64,000 nt of DNA from Paralithodes platypus. Lineage: Eukaryota > Arthropoda > Malacostraca > Decapoda > Lithodidae. The DNA lies in the NCBI GenBank assembly GCA_032716605.1, contig CM064571.1:10608405-10672404 (forward strand), read 5' to 3'. Below the pieces are notes generated by a model. It saw only the letters and a list, made by a program, of their open reading frames with translations. It was not told the origin of the DNA and did not search any database. This document shows positions 43,437 through 53,797 of this stretch, one piece after another. Positions within the stretch are counted from its first letter, which is position 1. Each line of letters begins with the position of its first letter. The position numbers and the translations under genes were made by a program.

Positions 43437-44585
43437 CTAGGGCACCGGGGGGCGAGGAGGGGTGTTAGGTCCTGTAGGGTAGTGCCTTTTGGCAGAAGGA
43501 AGGATCTGAAGGTCCAGAGTTTGGTTGTTGATGTTGGGATGTAAGGCTTGGATATATAAAGCTTCGAGTATAGGTAATCTCCTTGGGTCACTTTCTTTAT
43601 CGAGTATGGTGGTGTGTTTCTCTAACTCGTTGCGTGTGAGGTGAGGGTGGTTAGGGGTGAGATAGTGGTCTTTGATGGCTCCAGCCTGAAGGTGAAGAGT
43701 TAACCGACGTGAAAGACGAGTCTGCATCATACCAATATAGGAATGAGGTCCACAATCCTCATAATTACAGGTATGTTGGTAAATGACGTGATCGTCGGTC
43801 ATCGGGCTCTTTATCTTGGTGGAGGCTGGTTTGTTGCGGAGAACGAGGTTGGAGGTCTTGGGGGATTTGTAATAAATTATTAATTTGATTTTGTTTTCCG
43901 GGTTGGTTGGGTGGACATGCTTGGAGATTATTTCTTTTAAGACGGCCTCGTCATTTTTGTGTTCAGAGGACATGTAATTGCGGTAGATCTTAATTTCATT
44001 GGGGGGGTCAATGTTGGGAGGGCTTTGGGTGTACCATTTTTCAAGATGGTGGTTGATGGTGCTGGAGATGTCGGAGTTGGAGTATCCGTTATTTACTAAA
44101 ACTTGGGATAGTCTTTCTAGTTCCTGGTGGGTGTCGGCCCAGGTAGAGCAGTGCGTGAGGGCTCTCCTAACATAGGCGGAGATGGAGGATAGAAGATAAC
44201 GGCGGGGGCATTCACTATCGCCGTTGAGGCATTGTCCTGTGTTAGTTGGTTTAATGTAGACGGTGGTTTTGAACCCATGGTCGTTCAGAGCTACAAGGAT
44301 GTCGAGGAAGGGGAGTTGTCCATTGTTAGATTTTTCAAAGGTGAAGTTAAGTCCGGAGGAGGTCATGAAGCGACGCTGGAGTTCCTGTAGTTCGTGGAGG
44401 TCCTTGATTTGCACGAAGATGTCATCCACGTATCTACAGTAGACGGCGGGTCGTTGGGCAGCTAGGAGCTCTTCCTCGATGGTACCCATGAAAAAGTTCG
44501 CAAAAAGAACTCCTAGGGGGCTGCCCATCGCCACACCGTCTATCTGCTTGTACATGTTGCCCCGGGGGCAAAGGAAGGGGGCCTC
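43437..44585 (-). CDS. Penelope-type reverse transcriptase with GIY-YIG endonuclease (N-terminus missing)
   Basis: An uninterrupted frame from the head-to-head junction to 43437. The RT part holds CPRGNMYKQIDGVAMGSPLG and the catalytic CRYVDDIFV (YVDD at 44421-44432), then FLDILVALND and the Penelope-style IKPTNTGQCLN. The C-terminal GIY-YIG nuclease has HVIYQHTCNYEDC, HSYIGMMQTRLSRRLTLHL, HLTRNELEKHTTILDKE and LPILEALYIQALHPNINN. The RT N-terminal motifs are absent because of the truncation. Its role is RNA-templated insertion with a GIY-YIG nick. The reading frame has no stop in the part that remains, although the element cannot be complete. Confidence 0.88.
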   Translation of the reverse strand, partial: EAPFLCPRGNMYKQIDGVAMGSPLGVLFANFFMGTIEEELLAAQRPAVYCRYVDDIFVQIKDLHELQELQRRFMTSSGLNFTFEKSNNGQLPFLDILVALNDHGFKTTVYIKPTNTGQCLNGDSECPRRYLLSSISAYVRRALTHCSTWADTHQELERLSQVLVNNGYSNSDISSTINHHLEKWYTQSPPNIDPPNEIKIYRNYMSSEHKNDEAVLKEIISKHVHPTNPENKIKLIIYYKSPKTSNLVLRNKPASTKIKSPMTDDHVIYQHTCNYEDCGPHSYIGMMQTRLSRRLTLHLQAGAIKDHYLTPNHPHLTRNELEKHTTILDKESDPRRLPILEALYIQALHPNINNQTLDLQILPSAKRHYPTGPNTPPRPPVP

Positions 44586-44589
44586 CTTC

Positions 44590-45335
44590 CCTCAGACCAC
44601 CTCAAAGCCGAAATCAACACAGCCCTCGAACAACTCCTTGAACAACACAGAAGACAAGCCGAAAACTCTGAACACAAGAATGACGAGGCCGTCTTAAAAG
44701 AAATAATCTCCAAGCATGTCCACCCAACCAACCCGGAAAACAAAATCAAATTAATTATTGATTACAAATCCCCCAAGACCTCCAACCTCGTTCTCCGCAA
44801 CAAACCAGCCTCCACCAAGATAAAGAGCCCGATGACCGACGATCACGTCATTTACCAACATACCTGTAATTATGAGGACTGTGGACCTCATTCCTATATT
44901 GGTATGACGCAGACTCGTCTTTCACGTCGGTTAACTCTTCACCTTCAGGCTAGAGCCAACAAAGACCACTATCTCACCCCTAACCACCCTCACCTCACAC
45001 GCAACGAGTTAGAGAAACACACCACCATACTCGATAAAGAAAGTGACCCAAGGAGATTACCTATACTCGAAGCTTTATATATCCAAGCCTTACATCCCAA
45101 CATCAACAACCAAACTCTGGACCTTCAGATCCTTCCTTCTGCCAAAAGGCACTACCCTACAGGACCTAACACCCCTCCTCGCCCCCCGGTGCCCTTGACG
45201 CAGCCCCCTGCGCTACCTCCTTCAGCTTCATCTTCTGCAGGCGCCACACAACTTAGGCCACGCCTCTCGACACGCAGCCAATCAGCTTCGACCCCACCTA
45301 CCGACCACCATCCCGCATCCAGTGCGCATGCGTGA
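44590..45335 (+). pseudogene. Penelope GIY-YIG endonuclease, RT deleted
   Basis: An open frame joins an N-terminal charged coil (INTALEQLLEQHRRQAEN) to the RT tail and GIY-YIG domain (HSYIGMTQTRLSRRLTLHL, LPILEALYIQALHPNINN), and ends in a Pro/Ser-rich tail. The catalytic YVDD region is absent, so reverse transcription is lost, but GIY-YIG residues (YIG, Arg, His, Glu, Asn) are kept. An ATG at 44832 could start a 167-residue nuclease-only protein. Confidence 0.75.
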
Positions 45336-45468
45336 AGCGGTTACCCTCTTTCTCTCTCCTAGTTTACCCTTCCACCAATAGCAGACTTTTGCCCCCTGTT
45401 TTCCGCCTCCTCTGATCCTCCACCCTCTATATATACCCTTCCTGTTTACCTTTTATATCATTCCTTCC

Positions 45469-45515
45469 TTACTTGATAATGCTGGTTGTCCAGTGAAACG
45501 CGTCGTATATCCTGT
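45469..45515 (+). ncRNA. Hammerhead-ribozyme-like motif, plus Penelope copy
   Basis: TTGATAA (45473-45479), stem GCTGG/CCAGT with TTGT loop, GAAA (45495-45498), ACGCGT and the cleavage-type GTC ending at 45504, then GTATATCC that can pair weakly with the upstream TAC. Compared with the consensus CUGAUGA the core has C3 to U and G8 to A, which would keep the C3-G8 pair as U-A. Helix III would be two base pairs, as reported for Penelope hammerheads, and ACGCGT is self-complementary. One extra U lies before stem II. Known family support exists; activity is inference. Confidence 0.38.
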
Positions 45516-45705
45516 ATCTTCATGTACTTTAATGTAACCCTGTACCACCATAAATTTTGCTCTTCTCCTTCATCTACTTCCTGCCACCCAGCGAAAACTC
45601 ATCAGAGACCTGGAAACTTTGAATAATAAAATTTCCAACGCAGAAATTGCCATTTCTTTCAACCTCGTATGTATTAAAGAAAATGTATTACCTGGCTTTA
45701 CCAAC

Positions 45706-45737
<32 letters not shown>

Positions 45738-45792
45738 TAAGTAGGTACCTCTCACCCCCATAGTAGGCTATATGATTGCATTTCTGTTAAAA

Positions 45793-46272
45793 CACCTTAC
45801 GAGCGGCCTATGCGGTTTATTTATGTGTACCGCACAGCGGGGTGTTTTTAGCCAAAATAGGGCTGTTTACGTGATCATTTTCATGCCTAAATAAGACCCA
45901 GAACGTAAAACAAGTACCTATCCCTGAAAGGGCATAAACAGAGCTTTCGAATGACACCATAACGATCCTTGTATGATGGATAGTTTTCTTGCAATAACCG
46001 TGCAACGCGAGTGCAAAAAGCAGGTAATTCGGTACTTTCAGTACATAATTGAGTATGTAGCGAGTGAGAGAGGGAGGAGGGAGCTGAGATTTGTGTCAGT
46101 AGGTTCGCCGCGGTGGTCTGGAGCAGTCATACGCTCGCTAGTCTCCTGCCACCACTTGTCTCTCTCTCTCAGCCACATTACGTGCTGAAATTGCCACTCG
46201 AGTTATGTCGAGCGCCGCCACATAGTCCAGCTTTATTTAACTCGACTTATGTTGCTCGCCGCTAATTAAGGG
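45793..46272. mobile_element. 480-bp TTAA short element, copy 1
   Basis: Right end CGCCGCTAATTAAGGG followed by TTAA (46273-46276); left end CACCTTACGAGCGGCC after TTAAAA. The inverted ends share CCTTA...AGCGGC. Length and sequence match copy 2 (55633-56112) closely. No coding frame of interest. Confidence 0.85.
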
Positions 46273-46279
46273 TTAACAT

Positions 46280-46698
46280 ATATATATTTTATAATGCTCG
46301 TACAACCCCCCCCCCCCCCAGCACAAACACACATTTTAATAAGCTTGGAAAAAAACATATAGCCTACATACAACATTAGTGTTACCTTATTACTGTGTAT
46401 TTCAGAAACTGTATGTTCTGAATAGTATAGTGACACACAAGGATAGTAGAGTAATTAATACTGGCAAGGTTGGGTGCAGAACACAATCATAGCTTATGAT
46501 CTTCTGTTGGTACCTCGGCTCTGACGTACCTGACGGGAACGTCGTACGAACGTTACCTTACAACCATATCGCAACCACAATTCACAAAAAAATAATAAAA
46601 TAATAATAATAAAATGAAATAAAATAACAATTTAACACATACAATTAAATTAATTGCTACTGATTGATATTTGGTCAAATGAATAGGGAGGGACACAC
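46280..46698. repeat. Poly-C run and dispersed repeat family R, copy 3
   Basis: Poly-C at about 46308-46320. From about 46395 the sequence parallels 39958-40160: ATACTGGCAAGGTTGGGT, GATCTTCTGTTGGTACCTCGG and ACGTTACCTTACAACC. No gene. Confidence 0.55.
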
Positions 46699-46780
46699 AA
46701 TCTATCTATCTATCTATTGCCTGACGCCGTGATCCCTGAAGGGATGGCCACGAACGAAACACCCTCGTGCATCTCTGTCC
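46699..46780 (-). mobile_element. 3' end of an RTE-like LINE (continues at 62700)
   Basis: Read on the minus strand this continues the frame from 62703: GRRLTRDRDAR then about 60 bp and a (TAGA)n tail at 46699-46718. The GTCC at 46777-46780 is the GmrB target duplication. Confidence 0.75.
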
Positions 46781-49347
46781 TGTTACGCTGGCCAGCTTGC
46801 CAGCATGTACTCGTGACTCGCTAGCACTCGCCACGGCAGTGAAATGGGCTATAATAATTGTAGAACGATATTCTTTCTTTCTTAGTATTCATGTTGTCAC
46901 AGACAGATCAGTGTTTGCCTTTATTTTTTATTTTTTTAAAAGACCTCCGTATACGTATTGTGAAAAACCTGTTATCCTCCGGCAAATTGTGGGGTTGAGT
47001 GAGTGAAGGGGGGGGACAGTGAATGAAGGAGGATACATGTTTTTCATAATACGTGTTGCTAGCCCCAAACGCGCGAGCAACTGTGGCTTTCAACCATCCG
47101 ACACATCCCCTTTTATTTATGTGCATCACAAATGTTACATACAAATAAAGTTTATGTTTTGTTTTACCCTACTGTGGAAAGACTACGGATAAACCACTCC
47201 TGCCCGGGCCTCACACAGTGGCATGACCCAGTCCTGTCGAACTGAGCTCATGACGCTGGTGGCATTGCCCCGGAGGATAGCCATCCCTAGTCTTTGCTTG
47301 AGCCAGAGGTTTCCCGGGGTTCTCCTGAAACTTCTCTGATTTTACGGCCTATTTCATTCACCATCTTAAGGGTGGTAGGGCCGAAGACTCCTGAAGTTTT
47401 GAATGCCAGGGGCTCGAACTGATGATTTCTGGCGATGGCTTGATATTTTTCTCGCTTTTTATTTTCTGCTATCCGGGCGGCTTCACCTGCTTCGTCGGCG
47501 TTTCTGGCGATGTTGGCTGTGGAGAAAGTGTCAACACATGTGGCATCCCACACGAGGCACCGGCCATTCTTGTAAGGGAAAGTGGTCATCCCATCTGGCC
47601 GTTTGCCGTCTTCTCTGTAAAGTCCATGTGGTTCGAGGATTGATGCACGGTTAGCACTCTGCAGGGCCCGTTTTATGACATCATTTAGTGCAGAGTCTGT
47701 GACACTTAGAAGTATTTTATATCCATGGTAGTGATTATAACATGCAGCGCGTGAGAGAGAGAGAGAGAGTCGGAGGGGAGAGCGAAGAGGCAGTGTGTGT
47801 GCGTATGTACGTGTGCATTCCTCGCTCGGTGGGCCCGCCCGCTCGCTATTGGACGGCGGGCCTGGCATGGCATATGACGTCTGCTTGTCATGTGACGTAG
47901 CGGCCTGTGATTGGTCGCAGAGCCATCTGGTGGCCAGACTCAGTACTTCTCTCCTTCTCTCTCGTCAGAACATGGTATCGCGCGCTCGGCCCTACAAGTC
48001 CCTCGCATTCTGTCCCACATCTAACCCCCTTTACTGCTGTGCCTCTCTCTGAACTCCTTCTTTCCAATACTTCTAATCTTTATTCAATTACCCATCCCTT
48101 CTGGTTCTCGCCTACGACTTCCATAGTCGGCCAGTCGTATTACCAGCGCCTGTTCTCACATATATGTTTTGCACTAGCATTAGAGTTTATTAGAATCATA
48201 GTCACATGGATTCATATTGTTGGGTGCTTCTAATTATTTGGTTGTTCTTTATTACTATTTAATGCTAGACAGTGGAGGGTATCTTTGGTCGTTGTCTGTG
48301 TTATGTATATGGCAAGTCAGAGCCTGTACGACTTCGACGGAGCTAGGTAGCCTGTAGTACACCCTTGTGCATATTTTCCTTTGCGAGCTTAGCAGTATAC
48401 AAGCGAAGGGCTTTTGCCTACTCTTGCTTGTATACTTGCTAACTCATTTTGTTGACCTCTGAGGAGCACCAGGGTAAGACCAGATACTTGAGATCTGGAC
48501 TTACCAAGAGAGCTTCCTAGTCACTTAACATAAGATAAGGGAAATCTGTTCAGGGGAGACAGTAGGCTGCGAGCATGCTTGAGCTCTGCCTAGGCTCCCT
48601 GTACCTTTATGCTGCTGCTAGACTTTATTAGTAATAAAGACAGCATTTTGTTTATTAACTTTAACCGCGTATGCTTTAGCAATTATTCACGTATTGTTTT
48701 AGCCTAGGTTGATGCATAGTGCACAACCCAGTATGGCTGTTACTTTGGCTAAGGAAGTACTGTTTTTGAGTTGCTGTTGTTAGTGCTGTCACAGAGTTGT
48801 TGCACTCTCTTGTTTCCATATATATGTATCCTACTTTTTGGTGTATTTAAGATACACGCTTTGGTGTCCTGCCCCCTGCATTATTCCTGTTCTATATTCG
48901 ACGAGCATCTTAGAGCATCAGACGTTTTCAGAAGATTCCATATCTGTTTGCTGTAGGACTAGACTTCAAATTAGTGTTTTCATAGAGCATTGAAGAGTTT
49001 TAGTGTTGAGTTCAGACTCACACTAAAGATAACGTAAGCATATAATCTTTTATTAAATTTTGTCATAGTTTATTTAATAATTGTTATTACTTGAGAGCTT
49101 TTTATTAACGTAATTACTCTTGTTGTGAGTAGGCTTTGCCGTCACCGGAAAGCCTTTGTAGAAGTACACTTAACCCAGTTAATTGATACCCCGTTATCCA
49201 GTAGATTAACTCTGGAGGGTTTAAGTGATTTGTTCACCGGCTTAATAGTTCGAGGGTTTGGAATTAGCGTACCGTTGTTGCAGATCTAGCCTATCTTGTA
49301 GTCCAATATTAAGTGCCCTTGTTTATTTCGTTGTGCCGGTCGTAACA
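46781..49347 (+). repeat. GmrB 5' LTR (with a LINE fragment inside)
   Basis: 46781-46923 and 47695-49347 match the 3' LTR at roughly 99%. The intervening 46924-47694 is absent from the 3' LTR. The LTR has GA-rich repeats (47750-47775), TGACGTC and TGACGTA motifs (about 47876-47900), GATTGG, and ACTCAGTACT near 47938, which may be an initiator; no clear TATA box. Confidence 0.85.
46924..47694 (-). mobile_element. 5'-truncated retroelement fragment with a WDATCVDT domain
   Basis: On the minus strand, about 47290-47694 encodes KRPDGMTTFPYKNGRCLVW, DATCVDTF and ARIAENKKREKYQA, then after a shift near 47300 WLKQRLGMAILRGNATSVM. I know this C-terminal domain from many invertebrate retroelement-like proteins, but cannot name the clade. 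RPDG...WDATCVDT could be a PD-(D/E)XK-like nuclease core (inference). An A-rich tail at the left edge (T-rich on plus, 46920-46940) fits a LINE 3' end. Present only in the 5' LTR, so inserted after GmrB. Confidence 0.6.
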
Positions 49348-49349
49348 AA

Positions 49350-49364
49350 TGGCGACCTTAGTCC
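49350..49364 (+). promoter_or_regulatory. GmrB primer-binding site
   Basis: TGGCGACCTTAGTCC begins two bases after the LTR. The first nine bases (TGGCGACCT) equal those of GmrA. Confidence 0.65.
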
Positions 49365-50219
49365 AGGATATAGTGAACTGAGTTTTGCAGGATTATATTT
49401 GGGAGAAATCTTATTCGCCATTTTTGGGTTCGATTTTATTTCTCGCAGTGTTGGCAGTGGACATTGTTTTTGAGGATATATGGAACTTGTTGGAGTTTAT
49501 TGGTGACCTAGTATTGCACTTAAAAACATCTTCGAATATTTTTTGTGAATAAAGCTACGCGAGAGTTTGGCTACTTTTGTCTTGACTTGGGAATTTTTGT
49601 TGACTCCATCATGTCGTCACTGGACGGGTTTGAGCATAGTGAGGGCACAGTGCGAGAGACAGGCGAGAAGGTGGAGAAGGTGGAGTTGTTTGACGGCGTT
49701 CGGGTGGTGAACGGTGAGGAGGATGCTCGGAGGTTTTTGGAGGAGCCTGTGTCGGCGGACCGGGTGTCGGGGCTGGACCGGTACGGACTGCAGTGTATAG
49801 CCACGGTCTTAGGGTTTTCTTGCACTAGCGGTTGGTCAAGAAGTGAGCTGGTTACCTGTGTGCTGGGTGGGGTGCATGAGGCTTCGGGTGGAGCGGGAGC
49901 TGGGGCACCTTCGTCCCAGCCCCCATTCCATTCAACTCGTATCATGGCGCCCCCTCGGGTTCCGGAGCCGAGTACGTTCCCGCAGGCCGATGTCCGCTGG
50001 CGGTTGGGTATGCCTCTAGGTGACTCACTGGGTGGGTCCCCGGTAGTAGCACCCCCTCCTCAAGGTTTGTCTCCCGAGATGTTGTTTCAGCTCGAGCTCG
50101 CCAAACTTAAGCAGCAGGAGCGACAGGCTGAGCTCGAGCAGCGATAGCATGAGGCTGAGCTCAGGCAGCAGCAGCAGAAGCATGAGGCTGAGCTCAAGCA
50201 GCGAGAGGCTGAGCTCAAG

Positions 50220-53200
50220 TTTTTTTTTTTTTTTTTTTTTTTTTTCTATGTGATTGAGGGAGGCAAAAGGCATAACTGCCTATAGCGAGTGCCTCCCCCA
50301 TAGTTGAAAGAGTGACAGGGCCAAAATCAAGGGACGTTCGAGCCAAAATGCCTGGACACACGGAGTTTGAAGCAATTTAAGTCATAGGAAGAGGGAAAGA
50401 CTGATTCTGGGAGAGAGTGCCAGAGCTCAGATGTTGAGTAGAAGAAAGATTGAGAGTAATGTTTCACTCTTGGGTTGGAGAGTTGCACAGAGTAGGGGTG
50501 GGATTGAGTTGCAAGACGGGTACCACGTGCCCTACGTAAAGGAGGTGGTATGCACTGGGATAGCTCTGAGGAACACTGATTATTATAGTAGCGATAGAAT
50601 AGCGAGAGAGATGCAACATTGCGGCGGAGAGAGAGAGATTGCAGAGAGTTGGTGAGTGGACGGGAGTTAATGATACGAAAGGCCTTCCTTTCAACTTTGT
50701 CTAGGAGAGCGGTGTGAGAGGAACCTCCCCACACATGTGAACAATACTCAATACAAGGGCGCACTATGCCCCTGTACAGAGCAAGAAGCTGTGCAGGGGA
50801 AAAGAACCCCCTAAGGCGGTTGAGCACACCGAGCTTCTGGGAGGCTGCCTTAGCAAGACTGGTAATATGGTCCTTCCAAATGAGAGCAGAAGAAAAAGAG
50901 ACACCAAGAATATTGAGAGAAGATGAAGGGTTGATTTTTGTATTGTTGAAGAATAAGGGATAGTCCGCTGGGAGATCCTGACGGGTAGATAGATGGAGAA
51001 ATTGGGTTTTGGAAGCATTAAAGTTAACAAGGTTTTCTCTGCCCCAATTGGAAATAGTATTTAGATCAGAATTTAAGAGTTCTATGGCTTCATTACGTTT
51101 GTCGTTGAGGGATTGCTGGCTGGGGCGTTCTGAAAAACTAATGGAGTAGTGTAAGGTTGAGTTGTCTGCGTATGAATGGATGGGAATTAAGGTACAGTTA
51201 AGGAGATCATTTATAAAAATTAGAAAGAGAATAGGAGATAGGACAGAGCCCTGAGGAACACCGGAGTTTATAGGGTGAGGAAGTGAACAATGGCCGTCCA
51301 CAACCGCAGCTATGGAACGGCCGGAAAGGAAATTAGAGACAAAGGCACAGATGGAGGGATAGAAACCGAAGGAGGGTAGTTTAGAAATTAAAGATTTATG
51401 CCAGACTCTATCGAAGGCTTTCGATATGTCTAGTGCAATAGAAAAAGTCTCACCGAAGTCCCGAAAGGAGGATGACCAAGAGTTAGTAAGATATGAAAGA
51501 AGATCACCAGTAGAGCGACCCTTAAGGAAGCCATACTGGCGATCTGAGAGCAGATTATGAGAAGAGAAATGCTTAAGAAATTTGGAAGCAAGAATAGTTT
51601 CAAAAAGTTTAGAAAGACAAGAGATAAGAGCAATTGGACGATAGTTGGAGGGTTGAGAGCGGTCACCCTTCTTTGGGACAGGTTGAATGTGAGCAAACTT
51701 CCAGCATGAAGGGAAGACGTTAGAGGATAGACAGAGACAAAAGAGTTTGCCTAGGCAGGGAGTCAGCACGGAAGCACAGTTTTTGAGAACAACGGGAGGA
51801 ACACCGTCCGGACCGTACGCCTTATTAGTGTTAAGCCCAGAGAGGGTAGAAAGTACATCTTTAGAAGAGATTAGGATATTAGGCATAAGTAAGAGAGAGG
51901 AGGGCGGAGAGGGAGGAATAGCACCGGAATCATCCAAGGTGGAGTTTCTAGCAAAAGTTTGAGCGAAGAGTTTAGCTTTGTCAGAGGAAGAAGTGATGGT
52001 TGTGCCATCAGAGTGGGAAAGGGGAGGGAAAGACGAGGAAGAGAAATTGTTGGAGAGGTTTTTGGCTAGATGCCAGAAAGCTTGGGAAGAGCTAGAGTTG
52101 GATAGTTCAGTGCATTATTATTGATGAAAGAGTGTTTGGCAAGTCGAAGAACAGATTTGGCTTGATTCCGGGCAGAAAACATATGAAGAATGAGAGTCTT
52201 GAGTTTTAAGGCGTCGGTACCGTTTGAATGCTTCCTCCTTATTGCGGACAGCAGTAGAACAGGTGTGAGTAAACCAAGATTTTTTAGCATTAGTCTGAGA
52301 GAAAGAGAATGGAATGTATGCTTCCATGCCCGATAGGATTACCTCGGTAATGCGTTCAGCACTCTCCGAGGGTCCTCGGCCATGGAAGCAGAAATCATTC
52401 CATGGGAAATCAAAGAAGTACTGCCGAAGAGCCTCCCAGTCGGCAGCGCCAAAGTGCCACAAGCGCCGCCGGCTAGGAGGATCGGGTGGCTGTACTGGAG
52501 AGATAGGACAGGTGACAGAGATAAGTTTATGGTCGGAGGAGCCCAAAGGAGAGAAAAGATCGACAGTATAAGAAGAAGGGTTAGAAGTTAGAAACAGGTC
52601 AAGAATGTTGGGCCGATCTCCGATGCGATCCGGGATACGGGTGGGTTGCTGAACTAACTGCTCTAGGTCATTTAGGATAGAAAAGACGTAGGCTTGTTCA
52701 CCAGGTGGATCAGTAGTGTGAGAGGAGAGCCATTGGCGGTGGTGAACGTTGAAATCTCCTAAGATGGAGATTTCTGAGCAAGGAGAAATGGATAGAATGT
52801 GTTCCACTGTAGAGTTTAGATAGTCAAAGAATTTAGGAAAGTTGGTAGAGTTAGGGGAAAGATAGACAGCACAGATATATTTAGTAAGAGAATGACAGGA
52901 AAGTTTGAGCCATAAAGTTGAGAATTCAGAGGAGTCTAAATCGGGAACACGAGAGCAAGTGAGTTTGTTGTGCACATATGCACAACATCCGCCTTTGGCT
53001 TTGAAACTAGGATAGAGAAAGTAGGAGGATACAGAGAAGGGGTTGCTGGATGTTGCTACAGACACCTGGGTTTCGGTGAGGAAGAGAAGATCAGGTTTGT
53101 AGGAGGAGAGATGGTGCTCAACAGAGTGAAAGTTAGAGGAAAGTTCGCGAATGTTGCAGAAATTAATAGAAAGAGTAACAGGCCGAGGTCCAGGTAATTG

Positions 53201-53267
53201 TGTGGGGTCGTCAGGGGATGGTCGGTCGGGTGAGGGGGCATTTATGGTCCCCCCCCCCTGGGGACTC
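50220..53267 (-). mobile_element. Jockey-like LINE inside GmrB gag
   Basis: Inverted relative to GmrB, with a poly(A) tail (poly-T at 50220-50246). The sequence before the tail (GAGGCTGAGCTCAAG, ending 50219) resembles GAGGCTGGGCTAAAA at 53268, a probable imperfect target duplication. It has endonuclease and RT but no visible ORF1, so it is 5' truncated. Clade by poly(A) tail and motifs: Jockey/I group, not certain. Confidence 0.82.
50327..53241 (-). pseudogene. Jockey-like endonuclease-reverse transcriptase, frameshifted, YADN
   Basis: Endonuclease 52118 to about 53200 ([56 protein letters not shown]). Two compensating shifts lie between about 52085 and 52160. RT 50327-51937: NKAYGPDGVPPVVLKN, NYRPIALISC, DISKAFDRVWH, GVPQGSVLSPILFLIFINDL, then SYADNSTLHYS at 51161-51172 where YADD is expected, so one catalytic Asp is now Asn (GAC to AAC). 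C-terminal region: LAKAASQKLGVLNRLRG, ALYRGIVRPCIEYCSHVWG. The same C-terminal piece recurs in plus orientation at 63866-64000. Confidence 0.83.
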
Positions 53268-53797
53268 CGAGGCTGGGCTAAAATTCAGTCTGCAAGGTAT
53301 TGTGCCGATGTTGACCTAGAGAAAACTTGTGTAGAGGTGACGGGGAACCGTTTCGTCCAGGGGGGTCGACCCCATGACCAGTCCCTGTCGCATCTACTAA
53401 AGTTGGTTCCAGTGTTTGATGAGTCAGGAGTTACAGAATTCTTTCTCCGTTTTGAGAAAAAGTGCCGCGAGCACCAATGGCCCGAGGAGAAGTGGGCAGC
53501 CCTTGTTTCTTCACGATTGACGGGGAAAGCATTCAAGGCGTACGATGCTTTGCCCCTAGATTCCTGTGTGAATTATGAGGCGTTGAAACAGGCTGTCCTG
53601 AGGGCGTATGAGTTGCAGCCAGAGACCAATAGGCTGAAGTTTAGGGCTGTTCCTAAGCGAAAGGAGAGTACTTTTCAGGAACACGCTAGAGAACTATCAG
53701 ATGCGTTTGAGAATTGGTTGAGGTCGGAGAAAGCAACTACTTTTGATGCGGTGAAGCAATTAGTATTGTTAAATTCTTTAAATGCACTGGTGGGGAC

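Larger units (their letters stand above)
42955..44585 (-). mobile_element. Penelope-like element, minus-strand copy (5' truncated)
   Basis: It carries RT plus GIY-YIG coding and a 3' non-coding region of about 480 bp that is repeated in inverted orientation at 45336-45690. It is joined head to head near 44585 with a second, plus-strand copy. Inverted and tandem partial copies are characteristic of Penelope-like elements. Confidence 0.85.
44586..45690 (+). mobile_element. Penelope-like element, plus-strand copy (head-to-head with the minus copy)
   Basis: 44656-45683 is the inverse of 42962-43967 with few differences. The part 44586-44655 (DHLKAEINTALEQLLEQHRR frame) is not in the minus copy, so most RT has been deleted in this copy. 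It ends in a TA run at about 45705-45740. Confidence 0.83.

Noticed and set aside
45973..46188. Repeated 71-codon ORF (also at 55813) as a conserved small gene
   Set aside because: It lies wholly in the 480-bp short element and is conserved only because the copies are recent.
47795..48233. Small ORFs repeated at 59050-59491 as a duplicated gene
   Set aside because: They lie in the two GmrB LTRs; duplication reflects the LTRs, and no domain or coding bias supports a gene.
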